Shown here piece by piece: positions 21,779 through 32,454 of a stretch of 47,528 bases of DNA. The stretch spans positions 849,646-897,173 of the forward strand of contig NW_006766890.1 of assembly GCF_000275845.1 (NCBI RefSeq). Direction: 5' to 3'. The stretch's first letter is position 1; the number at the start of each line of letters is the position of its first letter. Source of the stretch: Dichomitus squalens LYAD-421 SS1. Lineage: Eukaryota; Basidiomycota; Agaricomycetes; Polyporales; Polyporaceae. The notes under the pieces were generated by a model. That model ran no database searches, had not been told where the DNA came from, and saw only the letters and a program-made list of their open reading frames with translations. A program made the translations under genes and the position numbers.

Positions 21779-22880
21779 TCACCAGCGAGAGTCCCCGTTG
21801 CCATTAGCAGGCAGAGCGCTGGAAGACGGAGCGTCATAATCCCGAGCGCGAGTGGGGCTACTGCCCCTCGGGGGGCTCCTCGAGTAGCTCCTGCGCCTTC
21901 TATACTCCGGTGAGTAGCGCGACCGAGGAGGTGGGCTGCGGCGATCACGCCAATCCCTGTTGTCCCTGCCGTAGTGATCACGGTCCCGCTCGTCGCGGTC
22001 GTAACGGCTCCTGTACGGGTCACGGTCACGACGGTCTCTGTCATCGTAGCGATCATTATCCCGGCCAGAGTAGGAGTCGCGGCCTCGACGACGTCTGTGA
22101 CCCATGTACTCCCCGGGGGTGGGGGCGTGTGGGCGATCAGTGACCGAATAGTCAACACGAATACGTCGGCCATTCAGTTCCTAACATCATCCGTCAGCTA
22201 TTTCCGATCAAAGGTAGCTAGACATAGGGTTGCACGTACCACACCGTTAAGCTCCTTGATACAACGGGTGGCCTCTTCTGTGGTGGACATAGTGATGAAC
22301 CCAAAACCACGCGAACGGTCTGACTGCTAAGGAACATTAGATACATGCTGGGCGGAGATGAACACAAGATGACGTACCCTCTGGTCGTACACAATCACCA
22401 CCTTTTCAACGCGACCAAACCGGCTGAACTCGTCGTCTAGATCACGCTCGGTAGTGCGGATGCTCAATCCGAAGACCCCCAACACGTTGGAGGGATTGGG
22501 CGCCTGCTTCGCCGGGTAAACACGAGGAAGACACGCAAAAATAGAAGAGGACGAACAATGGGCGCGTGCGGCGGGCGGCGAGGAGGCGGCGACTTGCGGT
22601 AGCTCGAGGACCGTTGAGGACTCCGAGAACGGGAACGCCCTCTCGCAGGAGGAAGGTCTCGGTCGCGCGAATCGGCGGTAGGCCCGGCCGTGGGCGGCGG
22701 TGGCTCCGTACTGTACGCTTCGTTGTAAGGGTCGGCGGCGGGAGCAGAGTCGGAGTACTGGATGAAGAACAAGGCAGTGACATCAAATCAGTTAGCACGA
22801 ATCAAAACAGCCTAGGACGAGCACGCTGAGGCAGGCAGCGGGCACGACGTGGCAAGCAGCGGAGGGAGCATACTCACCAT
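21779..22880 (-). CDS. TRA2: Tra2-type SR splicing regulator (RRM plus RS-like tail)
   Basis: This resembles transformer-2, an RNA-binding regulator of splice-site choice in the nucleus. The exons are 22880-22878 (only the ATG), 22757-22557, 22503-22378, 22323-22240 and 22180-21779, giving 271 aa. The N-terminal segment (residues 2-68) is Pro/Ser/Arg-rich ([18 protein letters not shown]). One RRM spans about 74-152, with RNP2 VLGVFGL (75-81) and RNP1 RGFGFITM (115-122). The RRM end and linker read [20 protein letters not shown] and YMGHRR, a Tra2 hallmark. The C-terminus is an Arg/Asp/Tyr-rich tail with [12 protein letters not shown]. The donor after exon 2 (GTTCGT) is weak, so that junction is the least certain. 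The gene is divergent from eL18. Confidence 0.9.
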
Positions 22881-23063
22881 GATGGTTGGCTTGTGCAAGA
22901 GGTTTGGCCTTGTTTGGTGGGCTGGTCGTGTCAAATTCAGAGTCCGCCCGAGCGCTCAATCTTAATCTTGGGTCATGTACAGTTCTCAGCCACCGCTTGC
23001 CACCGCCGGACGCTAGCCTGCTTACCCATACGACCCCGAACCGCAAATTCCGGCAAGAGCAAG
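22881..23063. promoter_or_regulatory. bidirectional promoter of TRA2 and eL18
   Basis: Only 183 bp separate the two start codons, so the promoters and both 5' leaders must overlap. Both ATGs are followed at once by a splice donor (GTGAGT and GTGAGC). Both genes act in gene expression, so co-regulation is plausible but is inference. Confidence 0.6.
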
Positions 23064-23850
23064 ATGGTGAGCTCGTTATGCTGCTCGATGTCCTCGAAGT
23101 TCGTCTTCATACAGTATATACGTCCAGGGTATCGACATCAAAAAGCACCACGTCAAGAAGGGCAACCGTACCGCCCCCAAGAGCGAGGATCCCTACCTGC
23201 TCTTGCTGGTCAAGGTGCATACTCAGTCCTCGTACACCAGTGAAAAGTACTCAGTCCTTCGTCTGTAGCTGTACCGTTTCCTCGCTCGGCGCACGGACTC
23301 CGCCTTTAACAAGGTCATTCGCAGCTATCAAGGTCCTTTGGGTGGTGTGGACTAATCCGTATATCTCAAATAGACGATCCTCCACCGTCTCTTCCTCTCG
23401 AAGATCAACCGTCCCCCCGTTTCTCTTTCCCGCATCGTCAAGGAGACCGCGAATGCGCCCGAACGTGACTCCAAGGTCATCGTGATCGTGGGCACTGTCA
23501 CTGACGATGTCCGCCTTCTGGAGGTTCCCAAGCTCTCGATTGCAGCCCTTCGTTTCACTACTGCTGCCAAAGAGCGCATCCTGAAGTCCGGTGGTGAGGT
23601 CCTCACTCTCGACCAGCTCGCGCTCCGTGCGCCTACTGGCTCGAACACCATCTTGCTCCGCGGCAAGAGGAACACCCGCGAGGCTGTCAAGCACTTCGGC
23701 ATGGGCCCGCACAAGCACAAGAAGCCTTACACTATCTCGAAGGGCCGCAAAGTATGTACATTGAATCAGTCATTATCATATTGTGTCTTACTCGTTGTGT
23801 AGTTCGAGCGTGCTCGTGGTCGCCGAAAGTCGCGTGGCTTCAAGGTCTAA
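23064..23850 (+). CDS. RPL18: 60S ribosomal protein eL18
   Basis: This is a structural protein of the large cytosolic ribosomal subunit. Five exons (23064-23066, 23128-23214, 23269-23313, 23374-23751, 23803-23850) give 186 aa, the normal eL18 length. Exon 1 is only the ATG, which joins GGTATCGAC to give MGIDIKK, the conserved eL18 start. Other signatures are [65 protein letters not shown] and the C-terminus [19 protein letters not shown]. The donor after exon 3 (GTCATT) is non-consensus but is forced by the protein alignment. Such intron density near the start codon is common in fungal ribosomal protein genes. Confidence 0.96.
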
Positions 23851-26800
23851 GCATGCTTCTAAAATCGACGTGCAGTCGATGGCATGCAACGGCAGCTGGA
23901 GGAGCAATCGGAGCAGTCGGTCCTGCGTGGGGGTTTGGCTGGCAGTATTAACCACATGCATGCGAACAGGGTCGCACTTCCTCACGATTGTTATGTTTAC
24001 GCGTATCACCCTACTCATCCCTGTATGACCCTTGTACGGTTTATCATGCTCTCTATAGCCTATGCCACCTCCTCTCTTGCGTGACGGTCTCCGTCATCTT
24101 GATGTCTAAACCGAAGGTGCGTCAGCGGGACTGGGACGGGATGTCGAAGTGAAGTATCTCAATCCTCGGAGAGAGCTTGTGCGAGGTGGTATGCGGATGG
24201 GAGGAGTACAGTCCTTCGCAAAGGGTGCTTGTACAGGCCGGAATGCGGTATGTATCGTTATTGTCCTCGCTTGGTTACCAGGTTTGCCTGACCTATATGC
24301 CATGCAGATCCACTTCATGAGTTGGCACTCATCTAGAGGGGCAATCTGGTCCGTAGGTTTGAAATCACTGCAAGGCAAGCAACCACACTCACTGAGCCAC
24401 AAGTCACTACATAGCAGCATGCGATCCGGTGTTCAGGTCGTAGGGGTCAGTCATTCTTGCGACATGCGGCGGCGTATCTCGGTATCTGGGTCCAGCGACA
24501 CTGTAGTCACATGTCCAGTTGGCTAAGACTACTAGGTCCTTCTTTTTTCAGAGTACGTCCTAGTCTTAAGGCAGCCAATCACTTGCTCCACGATGAATAG
24601 ACCGATGCCTTGAGGTGAGCGTACACCTCATTTCCACCGTGCTCATATAGCCCGATTCAAAAAGTGCCCTTTCGTCCTGCGCTAGCCTGACTTACATTCC
24701 GACTGTGTCCCCCACCTATACCGCACATTTTCGCGCCATCTTTCGGTCATCCGATCTGACCTCGAGCTAGGTTTGTCCGACCCTACGGGCAAGACGTCCT
24801 GTGTGACATGAATGGTAGATAGGGCCCGTGTCGAGTCACCGTTCGTGCAATTCTTCTGCGACATCTGGGATTATCAGAAAGCAATCTCTGGAAAAGGGTT
24901 CAGACTAGGTTCCCGTTGTAGATGTGTAGCTCAAGATTGAGGTCGAGGTCGAGGTTGAGGGCCAGGGCACGATCTCCGAGGTAATGAGGTGCGTTGTAGA
25001 TCTCTACCCTACATGTCCTCTAAGCTGAGTCTGGCCTATCTGCTCCAAACCGCCTATTGGTTTCGATACTCTGGACGCGGGAAGCAGTGTAAGCTTCTGA
25101 GAGTGTCCTACCGGACTGTCGGCCCCTGACCTTATGAAGCTGTGCTCTTGTGCCTCCTGAGCGGCAGTATTGCGGACTTCGGTGACAAACTGGCGTTAAT
25201 TCACACCAGCACCGCGAACACCGTCCGCACTCCATCTCTTCTGCCATGCGCTACGGTCGGGACTCTCGCCCTCACCGGAGAGCCGTGACCCAGACCAATT
25301 TGAAGGCTCACTTCCTACAACGCGATGCCTCGACCACCTATCCCTGCACTGCACCTCGGCGAATCCACGAAAGACGCGCCCCTGGAACTCTGCGGCCGCT
25401 GGCCTGTTCGGCTCTACACCTTGTCAACGTGTGCACGAGATAGACAAATTGCAAAGCGCGGAGTATTTTTCAGAGCGGTCTGGATGTAATGCTCGTCTTG
25501 TGGGAGCTGCTAAGTCACGGCTCGCTCATTACCTGACAGCGTAGCTGATGGGAAGAAGGTAGCTGTCCTAGAGGTCTCGTTTATTGCAACAAACCAATGC
25601 TCCAGCGCAAGGTCCCGAGGGCGTATGACTTGATAAGCCGTCAAACGTCAGATCGCCCAAACGCACCGAGATGCACGGGATGGAAGCGAGCCTTCATGCA
25701 ACCTTCCATTCCTACTTTGGACAGCGCGTGGGTACGTTGGGCCATTCATTCTGCGTCCTCTAACGGCTCATAACATGATTTGTCGTGGCATCGGTAGGAA
25801 ACTCCATGATGCTACTGTGGGGCCAGACCCGGACCGCGCCGGGGCTAAGACGCCATCGTCGACGGGGAATCACTCAGCTCTTGGCCTCCAAATAGCATTG
25901 GATGAGACGTCTCAGGGCGGCGCATACAGCTCGGCGGCAACGTGCCAATTCACTAATGCCACGCTGGATAGGTTAACGGACAGGGAACCGAGAAGGCGCG
26001 AAGCGGCGTCGAGCCGCGACCGAGGTCCTCCAGTAATTATGGGCTGTCACCACCGAGATCCCTTCTCGACTGGCCCCTTCACTGGTCTATCCAGGATCAT
26101 TGGCGACGACCGACCGACAGATACCGACGGTATTGGCTCCGATGAGTTTCATCGTCCTTCTCTCACCTCAGCGGCGACCCGTCGAAGGGTGTCGCTCTTT
26201 TCTTGACAACACAGAATAGATCGGACGACGTGTCAAGCTCGTAATTCTGTGTTCGCGGCTTTGCTGGTCGCTAATCTTCGAGATCGGAGTCCATCTCACA
26301 GCGTCGTGCGTATCTGGAAATTCTGAGCAGGAGGACAGTATGCAGATCGGACGATCTGTCCTGATCCCAAACAGGCCCTGCGCCTAGACAGCAGATCCAC
26401 CCAACCCTGATTCATGGCTGCTTCTGACGATCTCACGCGTTGATGCATGATCCAGAGGGACAAGTTGATCTATCGACGGTCTAAGAATGTGCAGTTTCAC
26501 GCTTTTGCTCGTACGCTCCTGAACTTAGCTCGTCGACCAAATGCATGCTCGTGAGTATACTTAAAATGCATCGCGCTCGTTATACATCGAATTTACGGCT
26601 TGTTTTGCTAAGCATGTCCACGCCGCCGCCACCGCGGCGGAGATCGTCAGTATCACAAATCCCTGTTTACCATGTACTCCCCGCCGCCGGCACTAGTTGC
26701 CAACTCGACCGGGCGAGAGCTTTGTAGGATGTTCAACGGCGATCGAACGGTGAGATAGATACGCACCAAGCCTGCCCTCTACGGCTACAAAAGTTCCACC

Positions 26801-29800
26801 GTTGACGTGAAGACCTTCGATCCTCGAAGGCGCCGAGCGGAGAATAACTTTGAGTGAGCGCACACAAAGTGCACACGGAATCGACCCTCCGACTGCCACA
26901 AAGGACGCGCCGACTACGTTCGCTCACGTTTGGAGGTGGAGCATCCCAAACTCTCCAGCCTCGTGAGCAGCTCGGTCTAGTCCCGGGACTTCCTCACCAA
27001 GGCGGCAGCACGGACGAACGGTTCTGGCACGCTCGAGAACTGCGCGGCTGTCACACGGGAAGACCGATTTGCTTGCTGGGTTCAAGAACGATAATTTTAC
27101 GACGGCGCCGTTCCGCGATGCTCAGATTGCACAAGCTCGAGCGGGCCTGTCGGGCGACACAAAGAACATGGTGTTGCAGGGAAGGGAAAGGGGTTTGCCC
27201 AAGACCACGGCGCAAGGCCGTAGCGTTGCATGCCTCGACGTCCATTTGCGAACTCCAACGGAGGATTTGTGTAAGGATGACTTGCTGGGTCGGACGGCAG
27301 GCTGCGGGAGCTCCGAGCAAACGGGCGCTCCGCTGCTCCGAGAAATCATCCCGCCAAGCGCGGGCTCGGAATTGAGCGCGGCGTCGGCCACAGGCACTGC
27401 GGCGGTTTTGGTTTTGGCACGGCGTCGAGAGACATGGATCGCAAGTCGTCAATAGATCATCCGCCAGCAATGTGAGCTTATGCGCGCGGTACCACTCTGC
27501 AGCTAAGTTACCAGCTGGGCGTCGGGCGCCGGGTCCAGCGCACAGGCTACGAGACGCTTCCTGACATGGAAGAAAAGAGTGGTCAAGTAAGGTGGAGGTG
27601 ACGTGCTTCGGCACGATTGGAGAGCGCACGTGTGCTTCGCGCCGCGGAGAAAGGTGGATGTTCGATTTGGAAGACGATAGTATCGAATAGGTATCTCGTC
27701 ACTGAGTATCTCTCGCGCGTGGGCCCGGTGGGTGTTCTCCGCGGAAGATACCTTGACACGTGGACGCCTAGGGCGTAATGGCTCGCTGAAAGAGGCGCAA
27801 GCTGCAAGACTACATAGCTCGGGTGGATCAGAGCGTCGATTGGGAAGTTGCGTCGCGAGCGGTATCGTGCGCGACGACGCAGCTTGCGGGTCATGACCAG
27901 CGGGTGCGCCGCTGTATATCTAAGATCATGCTGTATGTACCCGGGACATCGTGTCCAGCCACGAGGTCAACCGGGACCTCCGCATATTCAATGCACAGTA
28001 TCGAGTCTAGGACATCAGAGCACGCTCGGCGAGGTCGGAGGCGACACACTCCGGAAAGGGAAGAAGAACGCGACTCGAGCCCCACTTGGCCAGGCCATGC
28101 TACGAGCCACTGGGGCCCTGGGTCGGAACGAGGACGTTCGCGTGCACGCGCATGCTCGAGCTTCTCGGAGGGGGATAGAACGCGCCTGCTATTGCCCTCA
28201 TGCAGGCCGCTCCCGCTCCCCTCGCATGCCGTGCACGCCTGGATCGACACAGGCCGCCGACCACTGCCATGGTCGCCACCGCCGCAAGAGATCTGGCGAG
28301 ATGAGATGTAAATGTAAACGGATTGCAACCGACGACGTGGACCATGGGACGGTGCCGCTGGGAGAGAGAGCGGGAGCTCGGCCTGTAGGAAGTTCAGGAA
28401 CAGGAAGCCGCCATCCCAAACCCTGCGGTGTAATAGCTCAGCAGCCAATGACAGGGGGGCTTCGCACGGCGAGGCCAGCCGATCGCGTCCAATATGTGCG
28501 CGGGCTCTAGAGCTTGCGCGCGCATCCGGAAGGCTGCGTTGCACGAAGAGGGTGCGCAGTCTGCATTTTCGACGTGTCTCTTAGCCGTACCTGCATATAC
28601 AAATGCTGGCGCAAGCGCGGTACAGAGCAGCGCGGCGGTGAGCAGCACCGTGAGTGCCGCGATGACGCGGGTGTAGTCAAATCTGCATGAAGCGCGCGTG
28701 GAAGAGCAGATCGTTGACGTACAGAGACACGTTATGATGAGAGTGTGGTTAAGCTTGCTGGAGGCGCCAGAAAAAGGATGGACGGCGGCGATACTTATGG
28801 CAGATTGGCGTCGAGCTATGGGCACCGGGAAGAGCATGCCGTTCAACCTCAAAAACGTGGTGATGCGCAAGAGCATGGGAGGGTATTGTCTGTAACAGGC
28901 CCTGAGAAAGACCAGAGCGGAGAGGCGCTCGGAATCTATGTCAGAAAACGCGTCGCGGGTGGGCTGGATCATATGCATGATGGTGGGAACGCAGGCAAGA
29001 CATGGCTTTGAGATAAGGCCTAGCGCTCTAGGCCAACGATGTAAGTAGGAACGTAGGGCTCGAGTATGGAAGGGTAGGCTAACGGCTATTCCATGTATGC
29101 TGTATGCAGACACGGAGAGACGGAGCGGGGAGGGTCACGCGGACTGGAGAACGTTGCGGTAGCGGATCAACAAAGGAGGATCGATGGAGAGTGGCATATC
29201 GTGGCTTGCCTCGCGGCAGGGGAGAAAGTTCGAATTAGAACGAATGTGGCTCAGCGCAGAAAGCGCGAAGCCACGAAGACACACGGGCTCACGGAAAAGA
29301 TGCGAGGATGGACGATTGGCTGGGTGTGTTAGGAGGGGAGAATGCCGAGATGGTCTGCACACATTCGACCGAGCCGTGGGACGGTAGCAAAGGGATGAAA
29401 GGGAGACCGGGCTAGACTCGATCACGCGAGAGGGCGGGCGGGGAGAAGTTGGACCGAGAGTCAAAAAAATGACTGTTCACATCAGAGCGAAGAGCATTTG
29501 GGAGAGGGATGACATGAAAAGTTGGACACGGGCGAAGCGGACGGACGTTGGGCCCGAGGGCGGGAGCGGTCTGCGGGCTATGCGGGAAGGCGAGGGAGGG
29601 CTTTGTATACCGGGGGGGACGAGGAGAGGGCGGGGCTAGGGCTGAGAGAGGGGCGACGGAACCTTGCCCACCCAGACGTTGTTTCGGGCGGGAGGACCCC
29701 GGAAGGTAGGGGTGACAAGGGGCGCGGGTGGAAGAGGGTTTGGACTCCGCTGATGGGGTGGTGTACATAACGACGTCAGCGTTCGTCATTGGGATCAGGG

Positions 29801-29877
29801 GGAATCGGTGACTTGAGGCAACTCTGCTCTCGTCGTCATCCTCTCCCGAGCAGCTTCCTCCTCAGCAGGCGAACGTC
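23851..29877. other. 6-kb gene-poor region
   Basis: I can support no gene here. The left part (to about 26600) has balanced composition and short frames only. A small imperfect GAGGTC repeat lies near 24938-24962. The right part is more GC-rich and has longer overlapping frames on both strands, for example minus 27629-27051, 28544-27891 and 29113-28394. The last of these contains a membrane-helix-like run (IAALTVLLTAALLCTALAPA, near 28660-28600) followed by a donor-like GTACGG. Neighbouring frames hold protein-like scraps such as NVSLYVNDLLFHARFMQ. This may be a decayed or intron-rich membrane-protein gene. I could not build a consistent model. Confidence 0.35.
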
Positions 29878-31603
29878 ATGGCCTCTCCAGTCCTTGCCAG
29901 CACCCCCCACAACAACAACAACAACATATCCTCCTCCTCCTCCTCCAACGACAATCTCGCCCAACACAACCCCGACCCCTCCTCTCCCCCCTCCCACCCC
30001 CGCGAACCACACCACGCCCAGCACCAACAGCGCCCGCCCCCAAATCCAAAGCGAAGCAACTTTGATCTCGAGCCCAATCCCTTCGAGCAGTCCTTCGCCC
30101 GTCCTACCAACGACTCCTCCCTCCGCACTCAGCAGAAGAGCCCTGACTCCCACAGCCGCTCCTCTCAATCTCACTCTTCCCACGATGACTCCCGCCCAGC
30201 CTCAAAAGCTCACGACCGCGACGACAGCGCAAAACCCACCCTACCTCCCATAGACGCCATCAGCTCTCCTTCCGACTCCTCCTATGCTTGGGGCTTCTCT
30301 TCCGCAGGTCTCTCTAACTCGCTTCGCTCGGGGCCCCTGTCCCCGGCCATGCTCGCTGGGCCTCAGCCGAACAGCCATAACGATGCCCCGCTCCCGAGCT
30401 TCGACCCGACCTCGTTCCGTACCGGCCTCACTCCTCGCACTGGTCTCACTCCCGGGACAGGCCTCACACCCATCATCGGCTCTGTATTCCCTCCCCCGTC
30501 GCCTGGCACCGCGGCGTGGCTCAACCTTATGAGTACGAATGGTGCGCCTTCCCTCTCTAACGTCGCGACAATCACCCCCAACACCCTCTCCGCTATAACC
30601 GGAGCCCTACCCACGAGCACACCTCATCACACCACGTCACCGACGAACCCCTCCCCCCTTTCCGTGTCACATACCGCTGGATACTCAGGTCAAACACGCG
30701 GGGACAATCAGCCCACCAACGGCTCTTACGTCACATCTGCTGCCGAGGCTGCGGCCTCCTCGACCAACGGCCTCTTTCTACTATCTCAAGCTCATCAAGA
30801 GCTCACCAAGCGAGAGCAGCAGGAGAAAGCCGCCGCAGCTAGCGCGCAGACGAACGGCAATGGTGTCCCCGCGGCGAACGGGAAACGGGGTACCAAGAGG
30901 AAGAGTACCTACGAGGGTTCACCAACTGCGGAGAGTCCCGAACTCGCGTCGCAGTCAGCAGCGGCAAAGGCTCCCTCGAAGCGGACACGCTCGAGCACTA
31001 CCGCGAGCACGAGTACCAATGGACGTGGAAAGCGCGCGAGGTCGGAGGATAGTATGGGAGAAGAAGAAGAGGAGGAAGAAGATGAAGCCTCCATGCCGAC
31101 TCCCACATCCAACGGCAAGAAGGGCGGTGGAAACCAGCACAAAAAGCCTGAGACCGAAGAGGAGAAGCGGAGAAATTTCCTCGAGCGAAATCGACAAGGT
31201 ACATCTTCGATCCTGCAAATTTCGTATCACATCGTAGTTGCTCACACTTTTCTTCTCTTCACTCTCAGCTGCCCTCAAATGCCGGCAGCGGAAGAAGGCA
31301 TGGCTTGCACAACTCCAGGCCAAAGTCGAGTACCTCACGAACGAGAACGAGCGGCTCACTTCTGCCCTTGTTGCTTCTCGAGAGGAGATCGCTCGTCTTT
31401 CGGCTCTTGTCGGTGCCGCGTCGGTCGGGCAGCCAGTTCCCCTCCCAGTGTCTGGTGCCGGCGCAAGCATGTCCGTCAATGCTGGAGTGGGCGTCGGGTC
31501 CGGTGTGAACGGTGCACCAGTCAGCGTGAACGTCAGTCTCCCACCACCCAGCAAGAGCGCGGTCGCGATGGTCGGCGGTGGAGGCAGGGGTTATGGCTAT
31601 TAG
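29878..31603 (+). CDS. atf1: Atf1/AtfA-type bZIP stress transcription factor
   Basis: This is a nuclear ATF/CREB-family factor, in fungi the usual target of the Hog1/Sty1 stress MAP kinase. Two exons (29878-31198 and 31269-31603) with a 70-nt intron inside the basic region give 551 aa. An OSA-like block SNFDLEPNPFEQSFA lies at 60-74. A Ser/Pro-rich HRA-like region runs from about 122 to 200 and includes three TGLTP repeats (about 182-198) with Thr-Pro MAP-kinase-type sites. A Lys/Arg- and Glu-rich segment precedes the bZIP at about 428-485. The basic region reads RRNFLERNRQAALKCRQRKK, with the N-x7-R signature, followed by Leu heptads. The Gly/Val-rich tail after the zipper is low in complexity. 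The upstream region is pyrimidine-rich. Family assignment is strong; target genes are unknown. Confidence 0.93.
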
Positions 31604-32454
31604 GCTGTTCCGTTCCTCTCCTCCCTGTGTTACTACTCCGCTTCAGGCTGGCCTCCGTGCGAGGAGCCGACTGACATTGACGAGATATGGCACGTCGAGC
31701 TGTATTTAGGCGGCGTGGTGTGTGGCTGATCAGTGGTTGGCGACGTCGACGGTCCGCATACACGTCGGAGTATCCCTGTCGACGTCGCGTATACCGCGTC
31801 GTGCATCGTCAGTCGTTCCTCCCACGCGTGGCCGTTGTGCATTTACAGACTTGGACTCGGTCGCTCATCATCATCATTAGTTGTGACTTGCTAGCGGCGT
31901 AGGTTGTTTACATACATACTTGTCACCGCGGTCGTTGTACATGTTGTTGTACATCTTAGGGTGTGTCCCCAGCAGCGCTCGTCTTTGGTGTGCGAAGAGC
32001 TTCTACTGCCGTGCGCTCAAGGAAGGGAGCACAGGCGAAGAAAGATGTCGACGTTGGTGCTTATGGCGTTGCTTTGGCCAGGGCATGAGACGTCAACCCG
32101 AAGTACATTAATATCCATTTACGAGTACTCTGTAGCACGTGCATGATACAGTATGCTTCTTATATCGCCTTTGACAGGCTTTCATGATGGACATTAGACA
32201 TTGACGTACGGTAAGATAGCGAAGGATCTCGCCTAGCCGCAGGAAAATGCCCAAAGGCTTGTTGCACCTTCGTTGTACATGACGCATATTCTCCGAAGAC
32301 CTACGTTCGCCGATGCTGCGGACGTTCTGGCCTAGTATGGAAGAGCAGGCGCCCGACTTCTTCAGCGCTCCAACGTCTGCCATTTTGAGAAATCTGGGAA
32401 AAGTTGTGCGGCCCACGAGCGCACGCCTCAGCTTCTCTCCCTTGCACTGTAACC
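31604..32454. other. 850-bp intergenic region upstream of the GTPase gene
   Basis: This contains the 3' region of the bZIP gene and the promoter of the GTPase gene. A minus-strand frame (32485-32108) includes an ATG at 32382 but has no known domain or splice support and overlaps the GTPase start. I do not call it. Two ACGT-core sites occur near 32195-32210 and 32275-32285, with no assigned role. Confidence 0.35.

Noticed and set aside
24938..24962. GAGGTC short tandem repeat as a possible CRISPR or satellite
   Set aside because: It has only about three imperfect 6-bp units and no spacers; it is simple sequence.
29105..29877. Short plus- and minus-strand frames upstream of the bZIP gene
   Set aside because: They are GC-rich shadow frames in the likely promoter/5' leader of the bZIP gene, with no domain or splice support.
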